Positions 29,274-40,915 of a stretch of 64,000 nt of DNA are shown one piece after another. How positions within the stretch are numbered: the stretch's first letter is position 1; the number at the start of each line of letters is the position of its first letter. A program made the position numbers and the translations under genes. The notes beneath the pieces were generated by a model. It worked only from the letters and a program-made list of their open reading frames with translations, ran no database searches and had not been told where the DNA came from. Location of the stretch: NCBI GenBank assembly GCA_037179515.1, contig JAXCGZ010002370.1, positions 1 through 64,000 of the forward strand, given 5' to 3'. Source of the stretch: Halocaridina rubra (lineage: Eukaryota; Arthropoda; Malacostraca; Decapoda; Atyidae).

Positions 29274-31742
29274 GGGCGACCTTGAAATACGTCGAGGTCT
29301 CCACCCACGTGTCAGATGAGACGGGCCTCCTTCCTTTACATGCACTGAAATAAAAAATAAAGCATCGCAGAGTATCTCTACATAATAAAAGAATAAATAA
29401 ACAAATGAAAGTGAACAAACGTGAGCAATGACTATCGTTAGAGTTTTACGTTTATCGTCAGAGGGCTATTCTTATTCCCCATTAACAAAAACCAAAAGCA
29501 AAAAGAACTTAGTGTACAACTGCAGAAATGTCGAAGCATAAATCCATTCCTTTCTGTTTAATATTGCTAAGGACTTTACTGTAACAGCATACACATCCTT
29601 GTCTATAATGACAATCTTTTTCTTGCTATAAATCAGAGGGTTGAGTCGAAGCACACACACTCTGATGAAATTAAAGCAAAATATTACAATCATATGTGAC
29701 AATATCTCTACTACTATCAACAAAAGTACAAATAGCTTTTTCTTAACAGCGTCTTAAAAGGGCTTAAGTATCATTAATTTTAAATTTAAAACTCAACATA
29801 CAATCTCGGAGAATCTCAATTATCTTAATTAGATCAATTGTAATCTAAAATTCATGAAAATGATAGGGATTAACAATAATTATTTCTAAATAATATTTTC
29901 AAAACTCTTTAATTAAGATTTTAAAGATTTCTTCAATACAAAAAAAAAAAAACAATATAACAAAAATGGGTAACTGAAAAAATATAAAAAATCTGTCTCT
30001 GTGTATGCAATAATAAAAACAAAAAGTATATTTCATTAGCAACAGTAAAGAATGCATTTTGCTTAAGTTTCAAAATCTCGTAAGGAGTTGTACATGAACA
30101 ATTCAAACAGAAAAAATATATATATATATTCTTTTACTATCTCGAAGTTGACTTATTTAAATTACTATACAGCAGAATTTCCTCCAGAACAGGGAGAAGT
30201 TCGACATATAACTGTTCTGTCTGTTTGCTTTTACGGGGGTGCACATGTGGGCGCTGTTTTCTCCCCTGTTCTTTTGGCTTCTGGATCAACTTCTGCTCTC
30301 TCAAATACGGGAAACGGCTGGGTAACATTCTTGTTGTCATTTCGTGTCAGCTCACACTCTTTCTTTATGACCAAGCTGAAATAATTTTGATAAACATTAT
30401 CATGGCTAAAACTCGCAAAGTTTAATTTTATCAATCTAACATATCTCTTCAGACAAATAATGTATATACTGCAGCTAGCAAAGAAAATAAAGAATCATTC
30501 ATAGATTCACATCCTTTATCACGTAATATCTATCTTGGAACTCTCGGAAATCGAATAATAATCTCATTGGCGGAGTAGGGGACAAAGCAAAAATAAAACA
30601 AACTTGGCATCTCAACCATATCTGGGCAGGTGGAGAATCATTTTCTCAATAATATCCCTCAATAGATATTGCAACAGTGCATCACCTCCCATAAATATAC
30701 TCTGATATGGCATGCAGAAGAACCTGCCGTAGCAAGGGAACGACCCTCGCAGAGACTCCCCAATCGTGCTTCCTAAAGGTGCTTTCCGCGATTTCACCCC
30801 CTAGAGCAACCCCCCATTATACCCCCAGTCATTCATACTCATTCTCTGCCTCACTCGCTGCATCACTTGCAAAACAATCATCCCCTGTTCTGTAAAATTC
30901 CCTTTTATTTACAACGCGTTGGTTTCCCTTTCCCGATCTCTCTGAAGGAGAGTAAAGGTGAAATCTCGGTTGCGCCGCGCGGTCACAAGACTGCCTCACC
31001 AGTCCTAGGTCCCATTCTAACGAACAAACAAACATTCTACTCCCTTGAAGCTACGTTTGGGTGACACTGAAAAACCTTCCCTATTCTAGGACAGCACAAA
31101 TTCCTCTAAGTTACTCTTACTTTCGCCTGCGTAGCGCAAAATTTAAAAAACTCATCTCTAAACAATATCACAGAATTTCTTATTCTTCCAAAAGAGATGC
31201 CACACACGTATCATAATATTAATTTCTTCATCATAATAACACAAAAAGAATGATCTGTCATTTATGTCTTTCTTTCGCTAAAACATTACTCCCGCGGAGA
31301 AAAAACAAACAAAAAAAGAAAGAACCTTGAAAAAAGGCTCAATCTTAATACTCGATTTCTTACGCTTTAAGAAATTTATATAAAAATGATTTTACACGTA
31401 CATTATTTTTTTCAAATTAAAATCAATACATTTGCTTTTTTAAAATTCAACTTAGGCATTAATACAAATAAATGGAACACACTTCCAACGCAATTTCTTT
31501 ATATTACTCAAATTATAAAAAAAAATGGAGTTTATTACTGCTTATAGCTATTAGTACAAATTATCCATGTTAGTAATGGGTACAGAAATTCTACTTTTAT
31601 CAACTTATTAGGCGCCACACCCCTCATAGGCGGTTTGGCTGAGTCAAAGCATAACTACAAAATAAAATGGCGGCGTCCACCGACCTCAATTTCTTTTACT
31701 AATTGTCCCATTACTCACTGGATACAGATCACAAGTACTTAG
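28176..31742. other. Non-coding interval, presumed body of a family G element
   Basis: No gene or reverse transcriptase/integrase motif was found on either strand; open frames are short and random-looking. The interval follows the gag-like ORF on the minus strand, where pro-pol would be expected, so it resembles the non-coding interior of a large LTR derivative. It includes a GA run at 29211-29271 and a more GC-balanced stretch at 30690-31040. Confidence 0.4.
29211..29271. repeat. (GA)n microsatellite
   Basis: About 30 pure GA units. Confidence 0.95.
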
Positions 31743-32417
31743 CTATTTTAAGGAGGTGGTCCTGAAGAACTTCATGGCAGAAGGCAAGGAAGGAGGGGGT
31801 TCTCCTGGGCGCAGGAGGTTTCCGTCCAATTCTCCATCTCTCGAGTAAAATCGACGAATCGCCATCTTCTTGGTCGGATCCGGCAACTTATACTTCTTGT
31901 AATGGGCATTTTCACTCAATGCTCCGGTCACACTTCGGCTTACTAAGAAATATCTTAGGAATAGTTCCTTAAAAGTTTCATAATATTCTCTGTTTGACCA
32001 CTCGTCACTTCTCATCCGCAGACCCAAGTATTTCAGGAAGTCGGCCGCGGGAATTATGGACGGACATTCGAGGTCTTTTACATTTGCGTCGTCGAGGTAT
32101 AAAGGTGAATTTTTTACTCGAGGCGCCTTTACAACCAGGGCACGGGGTGGGGGCTTGTCCTGCTGCGTTCCCTGTATCACCACCGGGCTCGGAGCGGCAG
32201 GCTGTTCGTCGATGTTTGAGGCGTCGGTTTCTCTGTCGGCGTCGACCAAGTTCCTTCTCGATGTAGCGGCGTCGGCAGGAGTTTGTAGGCGCCGCGCGTG
32301 CTCCTCCAGTTCGAGAATTCTCCGGTGTTTGGCCTCGTCACTCATTTCTTGAATTGGGAGATGTTGGATTTCTGCTTTTGCCATTCTTATTTTCTTCGCA
32401 CGGGTCTGCACTGGCAT
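31743..32417 (-). CDS. Gag-like ORF of a family G LTR element
   Basis: 224 codons from ATG (MPVQTRAKKIRMAKAE..) to TAG. It begins about 50 bases after a primer-binding site on the same strand, which is the position of gag. The N-terminus has charged helical sequence (RRILELEEHARRLQ), then a Pro-rich linker, then YLDDANVKDLECPSIIPAAD and SNREYYETFKELFLRYFLVSR, resembling a capsid-type helical region. No zinc knuckle is present and it is short for a gag, so it is probably truncated. Identity rests on position more than on motifs. Confidence 0.5.
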   Translation of the reverse strand: MPVQTRAKKIRMAKAEIQHLPIQEMSDEAKHRRILELEEHARRLQTPADAATSRRNLVDADRETDASNIDEQPAAPSPVVIQGTQQDKPPPRALVVKAPRVKNSPLYLDDANVKDLECPSIIPAADFLKYLGLRMRSDEWSNREYYETFKELFLRYFLVSRSVTGALSENAHYKKYKLPDPTKKMAIRRFYSRDGELDGNLLRPGEPPPSLPSAMKFFRTTSLK

Positions 32418-32464
32418 TCACCTGTCTCTTGACGTACTTTTTTCCAGGAGTGTGATCCGTACTG

Positions 32465-32475
32465 CGCTGCCACCA
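32465..32475 (-). promoter_or_regulatory. Primer-binding site, Leu-tRNA-like
   Basis: On the minus strand TGGTGGCAGCG follows the LTR end CACGACA by two bases. It is complementary to the 3' end of an animal tRNA-Leu of the AAG/TAG type, whose acceptor ends CGCTGCCA plus CCA. The next bases do not continue the match. Confidence 0.6.
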
Positions 32476-32477
32476 GT

Positions 32478-32844
32478 TGTCGTGAAGTTAGTTACCATTC
32501 CACCGCATGTCACCAGTTGTCTTAATAATTCTTCTCACTACGTTAATATTAGTACCAGAAGGGTGCAAGGTAAGAATGGACAAGCAGTGGTTCCTTTATC
32601 TTAGTTTATTCTGGAGTACAACATCTTCGACGCCTCAATGCCCCTCACCCTATGACTATCACAATCTATGATCTATTCGTGCCCCGGGTAAGATTCTGAC
32701 TGACTGTCGCTCTCTGACTGCTTTCTGGCTGCCATGGGGATGCTTGAAATACCCCAAAGGGCAGGGCGTGTCGCTAAATCTACTTCTGCCAATTGCCTTC
32801 AGGTTCAAAGAGAGGTCCCTCCTCTCGGGGGTTGGGCTATTTCA
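32478..32844 (-). mobile_element. Family G LTR, minus strand, 5'-truncated
   Basis: Matches the reverse complement of 34775-35113, including the R region (polyadenylation context ACTCCAGAATAAA) and ATTAACGTAGTGAGAAG. It has about 35 extra bases near the 3' end (GACAACTGGTGACATGCGG). It stops at TTGGGCTATTTC, where plus-oriented sequence begins. Confidence 0.75.
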
Positions 32845-33052
32845 GTTTTGGTTGGGAGGGATGTCGCATGACGGAAGTCGTGCTGAAACCAGAATCTGAA
32901 ACTGTAACAAGTCGTGAAGAGAAACGTGAGAGGCTAGAGGTCAAGGGTGAAATAGAATACTCTCCCAATTGTTTTTCTGCGGTACGGTCAATGTTTGTAG
33001 AAAGTGTCAAGGAGATATATAACCGGACCCATGGGACTTAGCATCCGGCATC
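32845..33052 (+). mobile_element. Family G LTR head, plus strand (partial)
   Basis: Begins with the purine tract GGTTGGGAGGGA, then TGTCGCATGACGGAAGTCGTG, matching the first 190 bases of the LTR at 34445. It breaks at GGCATCAAG and joins the 3' internal region. The element at 10268-12496 has a break at nearly the same LTR position. Confidence 0.75.
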
Positions 33053-34444
33053 AAGGTCTCCTACAGGGTGGTCTTAGTCAAGATCGGCCCGAGGGTAGGA
33101 TGAAAAAGCCAGGCTGGAGGGGTTTGGAAGATGCATCGACCGCTTCCTCTTTGTCTTGCCTATCTTAGAAAGAAGATAATATATGGTGGTGTACGAACCT
33201 GGGCCTGCAGTGAAGACGGCGGGGGAGTGAAAAAATGAGGACAGAGAAACCGTTTTATAATGCCTAGCAAAAAAAATTTCATGAGCAAGGGAGGGAAACA
33301 AAAGTTGCTAACAGCTTAATAATACTTTATTTCTGTAAAAGAAATGATGAAATCCCAGAAAAAAAGGGAATCCCCATACATGTCCTAACTGTAGTGAAGG
33401 AAAGAAAAAAAAGGTCTTTTAAAATATCTTAATAATACCTTTAGAAGCCACGTAAACGCATTGATGGGATTCAAACAAAGAAAAAAATCAATATACATGT
33501 CCAAACTTTAGTGAAGAGAGAAAGAAGGGTATGGAAAATCCCTTATTAGTTAATTAAAAGTACCCCCGTATTAGAACTGAAAAAATGGGAAAGAAAATGT
33601 CCCCACCGTCTCTGACCACTGTGCTAAAAGACAAATTTAGTTTTTTATTTTTTTTATTTTGTTTTACTAGTTTTAAGATAATTTTAAGCGACAACTCAGA
33701 GACTCCTTTAAATATAGATTTTGAATAAGTGCCTTTGATAAATTATATGATTTGCACCAATAGTAATAAGTTGTCTTCTGCCTAAATAATATCATTGTTT
33801 TGCTTAGATATTATCATCGTTCTGCTTTAGCATTATCATTGTTTGAATCATGATTTAATCTTTGTGTTCATTAAGTTCTCATATCAGTTTGTCTCTGAAT
33901 AGGAATTGCATATTGAAATGATGAATGTTTTCTGACTTTTCACATCGTAACAAATATTTTGTTTCAGGAGTAGTTTTTTAAGGCCTAATTTCAAGACAAA
34001 TCAATGCCCCATAGTAACGATAGGAATTTACCATTTATGTTATTGTCTATTGCATTTTAAATATCGTACATACTAATGTTCTACATGATTCATATTTTTA
34101 CTGTAACTAACCAACTTTTGTAAATCTTTTGAAAAAGGAGAGAAGTAGACACAGTAACGTCATGATCTAAACTAACTTGTGATCTTAATTAATGTTTGAT
34201 AATGATTAGTTACACACTGAAATCCTAATGATTAAGGTTATTATTATTTTTTAAATATAGGAATGTTTGTACTAAAGATTGTTTAGTGTTCATAGAACTA
34301 GGAATTCTTAGATAATAGCTTAAATAATTCGGCCCCATTCCCTATTGTAAACTAATGTTAACTAGGATATGTCCAAGAGCTCTCGAAAAAAATAGCCCAT
34401 GCTTCGACTGAAATAAAAGACATTTCAGTTTTGGTTGAGAGGGA
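33053..34444 (+). repeat. Family G 3' internal region, plus copy, with polypurine tract
   Basis: The fullest of the three copies (others 11069-12262 minus and 27248-28175 minus). Non-coding. It ends in GGTTGAGAGGGA directly before the LTR start TGTCGC, as expected for a polypurine tract that primes plus-strand DNA synthesis. Confidence 0.75.
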
Positions 34445-35113
34445 TGTCGCATGACTGAAGTCGTGCTGAAGCCAGAATCTGAAATTGTAACAAGTCGTGA
34501 AGAGAAACGTGAGAGGCTAGAGGTCAAGGGTGAAATAGAATACTCTCCCAATTGTTTTTCTGCGGTACGGTCAATGTTTGTAGAAAGTGTCAAGGAGATA
34601 TATGACCGGACCCATGGGACTTAGCATCTGGCATCAAGTACCTGAAGAGGATGGGAAAGGTCAAGAAGTTAGCCATTTCCTAAACCACAAGAAACACAAA
34701 CATTTGACCCGTACGTATGTACATGCCCTGGAGAGATACCCAATAGCCACGCTCTGACCTGGAACTTTTCCGTTCTATAGGCCAATGAAATAGCCCAACC
34801 CCCAAGAGGAGGGACCTCTCTTTGAACCTGAAGGCAATTGGCAGAAGTAGATTTAGCAACACGCACTGCCCTTTGGGGTATTTCAAGCATCCCCATGGCA
34901 GCCAGAAAGCAGTCAGAGAGCGACAGTCAGTCAGAATCATACCCGGGACACGAATAGATCATAGATTGTGATAGTCATAGGGTGAGGGGCATTGAGGCGT
35001 CGAATGTGTTGTACTCTAGAATAAATTAAGATAAAGGAATCACCGCTTGTCCATTCTTACCTTGTACCCGTCTGGTACTAATATTAACGTAGTGAGAAGA
35101 ATTCGTTACGACA
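34445..35113 (+). mobile_element. Family G LTR, complete 3' LTR (669 bp)
   Basis: TGTCGCATGACTG..GTTACGACA has inverted TGTCG/CGACA ends. It is preceded by a purine tract and followed by LINE-A sequence, not a primer site, so it is a 3' LTR. A polyadenylation signal AATAAA lies at 35020-35025. Compared with the solo LTR at 7568 it lacks a segment of about 200 bases near the 5' end, so the family has two LTR subtypes. Confidence 0.8.
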
Positions 35114-37014
35114 CTACAAACCTACAAAAGAGCAAGAAATGACTACCTAAGTAAAAGGAGAGAGGCAGAGAGAGACTATGAGAGGGACATCACCAGGAAG
35201 GCTAAAGAAAATCCTAAGCTTTTCCACAGCTTTATCAGAGGATAACTGACGGTAAAAGAACAGGTTTAAGGCTAAAGAGAGAGGATGGAAGCATCACTGA
35301 GACGGATGAAGAGCTCTGCAAAGAATTGAACAAGGAGTTTCAATCAGTATTTACAGTAGAAAATACCCCACCCCCTCAGATTGCAGAGATAGAAGCTCAG
35401 GGGCTGGTATTAGAGAACATCAACCTTACAACCACAGAGGTATGCAAAGCGCTGATGGATTTAGATGTTCATAAAGCTACAGGTCCTGATGACATATCCC
35501 CTCAAGTGCTTAAAAAATGCGAAAACTCAATATCAGTGGCACTAAGTATCATATTTAAAAAGTCACTGGAGTCAGGGGAGAGTCCAGGATGCTGGAAACA
35601 AGCAAATGTGATACCTATCTTTAAAAAGGGAAGGAGGGATACGGCTCTGAACTATAGACCAGTTTCCTTGACCAGCATAGTTTGCAAAGTTATGGAGAAA
35701 CTACTAAGGAAACATATCTCTCTTCACTTTGAATCCTTCAACTTTTTGTCAGTGAGGCAACATGGCTTCAGAGAAGGTAGATCAACAGTAACAAACTTAT
35801 TAGAATTTTATGATGAGGTAAGCCGAATCTTACAGGAAAGAGAGGGCTGGGCAGATTGCATATTCCTAGACTTCCAGAAAGCGTTTGACACTGTTCCACA
35901 TGGGAGACTTATTAGGAAGCTGCAAGCAATGGCTAGAATAGGTGGAAATGTCTTGGAATGGATAAAAACTTACTTAGAAGGAAGGGAACAGAGGGTTAGA
36001 GTAAGACACTTAGTGTCTGATGGAGAAGAGTTAGTAGTGGAGTTCCACAGGGTTCAGTTTTACGGCCACTTTTGTTCCTTGTATATGAGAATGACCTACC
36101 AGAGTCTGTAAATTCATTCATGAATATGTTTGCAGATGATGCAAAGATTGTGAAGAAAGTAAAAACGAGAACAATGGTAGAGAACTTCAGGAGGATCTAA
36201 ATAGTCTGCATGAGTGGTCAGAAAAGTGGCTAATGAAATTCAATACTTCAAAATGTAAGGTAATGAGAATGGGTACAAGTGCAAGAAGGCCCAAGCTTGG
36301 CTACTCGGTGGCTGGAGTACAACTTCAAGAGACAGAAAATGAGAGAGATCTAGGAGTAAACATACTGGCAGATTTGTCTCCAGAAATGCATATAAATGGC
36401 ATAGTAAGGGCAGCATATGCATTCTTATCAAATGTATGGGTAGCCTTCAGGCACATGGACAAGGAAATGTTCAGAAATATTTATGTAACCTATGTGAGGC
36501 CAAAACTCGAATATGCAGCCCCCATTTGGAATTCACACTTGAAAAAGCACATAGCTAAGCTTGGAAAAGTTCAAAGACATGCCACGAAACTGGTGCCAGA
36601 AATACGAAATCTCAGTTATGATAAGAGGCTGAGGGAATTAGACTTACCATCACTTGAAGCTAGAAGATTGAGGGGGGGATATGGTGACAGTCTTTAAATT
36701 CCTTCATGGTTATGATAGAGTGGATAGAGATCGATATTTTGATATGGCTGGCTCTAGAACTAAAGGACATAGTTTGAAGCTTCGTAAGAAAACTTCTTTG
36801 CAGGATGTAAGGAAATACTTTTGCAGTGTAAGAGTAGTTGATAATTGGAATTCGCTAAGCGAGGAGGTAGTTAATGCTATCTCAATGCATAGTTTTAAGG
36901 ACAGGTATGATAAGTATGACTAAGTATAAAATGGAACCGATGAGGAGAAGGGAAGATACGAGCTTTGGGCACTTTCCCGTAAACACAATTAAGTAATCAC
37001 AATTAGGTAATCAC
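35114..37014 (+). mobile_element. LINE-A copy 10 (5'-truncated, decayed)
   Basis: Starts within the ORF2 linker (ACCTACAAAAGAGCAAG) at the LTR boundary. ORF2 is split by a stop near 35243 and single-base indels near 35264, 36022, 36164 and 36677, so it is a pseudogene. RT motifs (LDFQKAFDTVPH near 35870) remain. The tail is AATTAAGTAATCAC then AATTAGGTAATCAC. Confidence 0.9.
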
Positions 37015-37730
37015 TCGGTGGCTGGAGTACAACTTCAAGAGACAGAAAATGAGAGAGTTCTAGGAGAAAACATACTAGCGGATTTGTCTCCAGAAATACA
37101 TATAAATGGCATAGTAAGGGCAGCATATGCCTTTTTATCAAATGTAAGGGTAGCCTTCAGGCACATGGACAAGTAAATGTTCAGAAATATTTATGTAACC
37201 TATGTGAGGCCAAAACTCGAATATGCAGCCCCCATTTGGAATCCGCACTTGAAAAAGTACATAGCTAAGCTTGAAAAAGTTCAAAGACATGCCACGAAAC
37301 TGGTGCCAGAAATACGCAATCTCTGTTATGATGAGAGGCTGAGGGAATTAGACTTACCATCACTCGAAGCTAGAAGATTGAGGGGGGATATGGTGACAGT
37401 CTTTAAATTCCTTCATGGTTATGATAGAGTGGATAGGGATCGATATTTTGATATGGCTGGCTCTAGAACTAGAGGTCATAGTTTGAAGCTTCGTAAGAAA
37501 ACTTGTTTGCAGGATGTAAGGAAATACTTTTTCAGTGTAAGAGTAGTTGATAATTGGAATTCGCTAAGCGAGGAGGTAGTTCATGCTATCTCAATGCATA
37601 GTTTTAAGGACAGGTATGATAAGTATCACTAAGTATAAAATGGAACCGATGAGGAGACGGGAAGATACGAGCTTTGGGCTCTTTCCCGTAAACACAATTA
37701 GGTAATCACAATTAGGTAATCACATACACA
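37015..37730 (+). mobile_element. LINE-A copy 11 (5'-truncated)
   Basis: Starts TCGGTGGCTGGAGTAC directly after the GGTAATCAC end of copy 10. A TAA at 37173-37175 replaces a Glu codon; downstream it is open to 37632. It ends in two tail units and CACATACACA. Confidence 0.9.
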
Positions 37731-38033
37731 AAATTTAGAAGAGTTGCCAGAGGTGAAGCCATCACATCACATTACCTAATTTTTTTGTGTAAACTGGGGA
37801 AAGCTCTTAAGCCGTTTTCCTGATCTTGTGGTTCCATATATTGTTAAAATCAGTATCCTTCCCATTTATATTAACTTGCTAGTTAGTTTGATACAAGAAA
37901 TAATTGAATAATTAAATAAATACCAAAAATACACCTGTCAAGAGTACTGAGTTAAGTTGCCAAGTAGCACAGCTGTCTTATTTTCTTCATTTTTTTCTTT
38001 TCTTTTAGCTCTCTCTTTTACTGTTTTTTATTT

Positions 38034-38124
<91 letters not shown>

Positions 38125-39360
38125 AGTTAAATATAAAGTCTGATCCTGTGATAACATATCTTGGTTAGCAAGTGAGTTTATCAGTTAAAGAAGAATATAT
38201 AGCAGAAACAGGTGGGTGTCTCCTCAGATACAAATTCGAGTTTTCCTGCAGTTTGGCTTTTGCTTTTGTTTTTATTAGCATTTTTTTTCTTTATCCTCAA
38301 ATTACCATGGTTAAATTTTTAAGTTAAGATGTGTGTTACCAGAAAGGAGATAAATTGAGTCACTAAATAACACTTATATGAAGATATAAAAATTCTGTGT
38401 GAAGCTTAAATAAAAGTTTTTTTCTCTCTTTTTTCTCTTTCTCTTCTTCTTTCTATATTCTGTGAGAGGGAAAACATAAAAATGAGGCCATCTCTGTCCC
38501 AAACCTCTCCCACCCATGGGTCGGGGGGTGGGGTAGCTATTAGGAGACTAAAACAGACAATCAAGGATTTAGAGGCAATGGTTATAAGCCTTGATGATAA
38601 AATTCGGAATATGGATAGAGAAATGAAAGAGAATGAAACACTCAGAGAGGAAATAAGACTTTCTGAGGAAGCAAATAAAGCACAAGGCCAGGAGAGAAAG
38701 GAACTAGAAAAAAGAATAAAGAAACTGGAAGGGGAAAAGAGTGAACTAGAAACCAGAATTTCTAAACAAGAAGATAAAAACAAACAGCTGAATGACAACC
38801 TAAATGAATTAGATGTTAGTTCACTGCTCTCTTATGAGAGAGATGAGATTGCAGCTTGTACTGTCCAAATTAAGGAAAATACTGAACAGTTTAAAAAAGA
38901 GTTCCAGGAGTTGAATATGGAACATGATGCCATGAAAACTTCCTTTGCTGAGGCACTAAAGGGGAATGTGGCAGTAAAAGAGGCTGTAAAGGTGGTGGCA
39001 CTGGAAAACATACAAACAGTTGACTATAAAGAGACAGTAATAAAAAAAATTAAAGATGTTGTGATGGAAAGTGCAAATCCAATGATTAAACAGGCCCTTG
39101 ATAAAGAGAAGGCAGTGGTAATCTCAGGCATAAGCGATTCCCAGGAGCCAACATGGCAGGGGAGACTTGAAGAAAATAAAGCTAGGGTTGTAGACCTGAG
39201 AAGAAAACTTGGAGTAGTTTGTGGTTCTGAGGATATTGTAAACATACACCAACTAGGTAAATATTCGAGGGAAGGAAAGCCGAGACCAACAAAAGTAACC
39301 TTTGAGAGAGGGGAAACATGTAGGGATATATTGTTGAGAGAAAAAAGTCTAAAAGACCTT
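37731..39360 (+). mobile_element. LINE-A copy 12, 5' part (split by the BEL/Pao element)
   Basis: Starts in the 5' UTR right after the copy 11 tail. Its 5' UTR carries a TA run expanded to about 87 bases (38036-38122) where copies 3 and 6 have only four or five TA units. ORF1 starts at 38482 and is interrupted at 39360 by the BEL insertion. The element resumes at 46104. Confidence 0.92.
38482..39360 (+). pseudogene. LINE-A ORF1, diverged copy interrupted by BEL/Pao LTR
   Basis: Same start and coiled-coil layout as the intact ORF1 at 13622, with more substitutions (MRPSLSQTSPTHGSGGG, LSYERDEIAACTVQIK). It reads to KSLKDL and then runs into the LTR, giving a false C-terminus ending at 39408. 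The rest of ORF1 is at 46104-46309, where a GAA to TAA change and an A-run insertion add further damage. Confidence 0.88.
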
Positions 39361-40396
39361 TGTCTTGAATATATTTCAAGACCGTTTATTTCTACGTACA
39401 TTATGTAAGTGTTGTTTTGCATATAGTTTCGTTTATTGTAATGTAAGTGCATGAATGTATACTTTTAGACTTAGTATGTGTACTTATTAATTTCTATCAT
39501 GTATACACTTATAGTCATATGTATAATGTGTAGTTAATTATGAAGGCTGGCTGTAGCAGACTTGGAGAAAGGAATGTAGGTCACTAATGGATTTTAGACA
39601 TTAACCCTTCACCTCCTTGATAACGCTTATTGCATCACCTCGTTGCACAAAGAACTGTTGTAAACAAGTCATAACTCAGGTTAGTCCTAGTATCAAGGAC
39701 CCCTAAAAAGCGAGAGGAGTTTTGTAAGACTTTATTACAAATAATTAGTTGCTGTCGTGAGATGCTACGAGGTACTCATTTTTACTGTGATTGTTGACAG
39801 TACTTATAAGTTTGTTAAAGAGTAATTAGTTGCTGTCGTGAGATGCTACGAGGCGCTCATTTTTACTGTGTTTATTGACAGTACTTATAAGTTTATAATT
39901 AGTTGTCCTTGTGACACGTTACTAGACACTCAAGTAAAAAACGTGATAGAGATACATGGATCAGAAGATATTCTATGAGTTTGATTGGGAGTCCCGTGAT
40001 TGCTGACGACATCTGGGTTATCCGGATAGATGAGTACAGATGCAATGCAGATTTACCTTATTTCTAACAATATTTATAACTACGTGTGAGGGACAGAATG
40101 AACTCATTTAATTGAATACTCGCAGGTAGAGTGTATGTTAGAAAATTTATTATTCTGTATGAGGAAATTTTAATTTAAGGTGAGGAGAGTTTATTTAAAT
40201 ATTCACATATCAACAGTTCATAAACCCCCTTATAAAATATTTGCATGTATGTCTATGCATGTAATATTAATTATATTTATTGGCAGAGGATTTAATTTTG
40301 AGATCGTGGTAGGCCTCTACTGAAGCCGTGTCAGGATTTCCGAATTTAGGGGGTTATAAGATTGAAGGGTAAATAACACACAGGAAATCCTCCACA
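39361..40396 (+). repeat. BEL/Pao 5' LTR
   Basis: TG..CA ends. It contains a 75-base tandem duplication (AATTAGTTGCTGTCGTGAGATGCTACGAGG twice, about 39747 and 39822). Older relatives of this LTR are scattered at 3.9-5.8 and 9.4-9.9 kb. Confidence 0.92.
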
Positions 40397-40401
40397 GCTT
40401 T

Positions 40402-40418
40402 TGGTCCTTCGAGCCGGA
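40402..40418 (+). promoter_or_regulatory. Primer-binding site, Tyr-tRNA
   Basis: TGGTCCTTCGAGCCGGA begins five bases after the 5' LTR. It is complementary over 17 bases to the 3' end of animal tRNA-Tyr(GTA), which ends TCCGGCTCGAAGGA plus CCA. Tyr primer sites are known in BEL/Pao elements. Confidence 0.85.
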
Positions 40419-40915
40419 TGAGAATTGGTGTGATAATGGTGAAAATAGTGTACATTTTAGAAAAGCTCCCACCTTGTAAGAAGTTAGTGTAAAACTCTAC
40501 GGTTAAAATCATCCACATTTCATCGAAAAAGGGGAAGAGCATTGCATGTATTTGCATGAATATTGCGAATATAACTTTGAAATTTAAGTGGTTGTTGAAA
40601 AAAATAAGACAATCTTTTTCCCACGTTGATAAAGCTTTTCTCTACCTGTGGAAACGAAATATACTTTCGTAGTTGAGCGTCCATTAAGTAATTTGGATAT
40701 TAGTACCCAATTTCGGCTGGGTGAACAGTGGTTTTCAGGGATTTGTGTGTTTACATATTTCCCATTTAACGATGTCTAGAATGTCATATTGATTCCTTTG
40801 TTTACGTAAATTAACAGAAGGTAGTGACCCACCTACTGCTAGGTGCACAGTGTCGTTTATTTGAGGAACAGTGTGGTTTGCATTACACCTTCCATTTACT
40901 GTTGCTGACTTAGCA
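40419..40915 (+). other. BEL/Pao leader, first part
   Basis: Non-coding sequence between primer site and the inserted LINE-A copy. No motif was recognised. Confidence 0.5.

Larger units (their letters stand above)
26969..35113. mobile_element. Rearranged block of gypsy-like family G LTR and internal sequences
   Basis: Order along the plus strand: LTR head, plus (26969-27247); 3' internal region, minus (27248-28175); non-coding DNA (28176-31742); gag-like ORF, minus (31743-32417); Leu-tRNA-like primer site, minus (32465-32475); LTR, minus, truncated (32478-32844); purine tract plus LTR head, plus (about 32845-33052); 3' internal region, plus (33053-34432); purine tract and complete LTR, plus (34445-35113). 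The outer flanks are LINE-A on both sides but are about 280 LINE-A bases apart, with no target duplication. At least two elements in opposite orientation, plus deletion or inversion, are needed. Confidence 0.7.

Noticed and set aside
32799..33041. Plus-strand open frame of 82 codons across the LTR junction
   Set aside because: It spans an inversion joint between two LTR pieces and corresponds to nothing conserved.
26969..35113. A single clean insertion of one full-length gypsy element
   Set aside because: LINE-A flanks are about 280 element bases apart, no target duplication is seen, and LTR and interior pieces are in both orientations.
40354..40557. Minus-strand ORF of 67 codons across the BEL LTR and primer site
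   Set aside because: It covers non-coding LTR and leader sequence.
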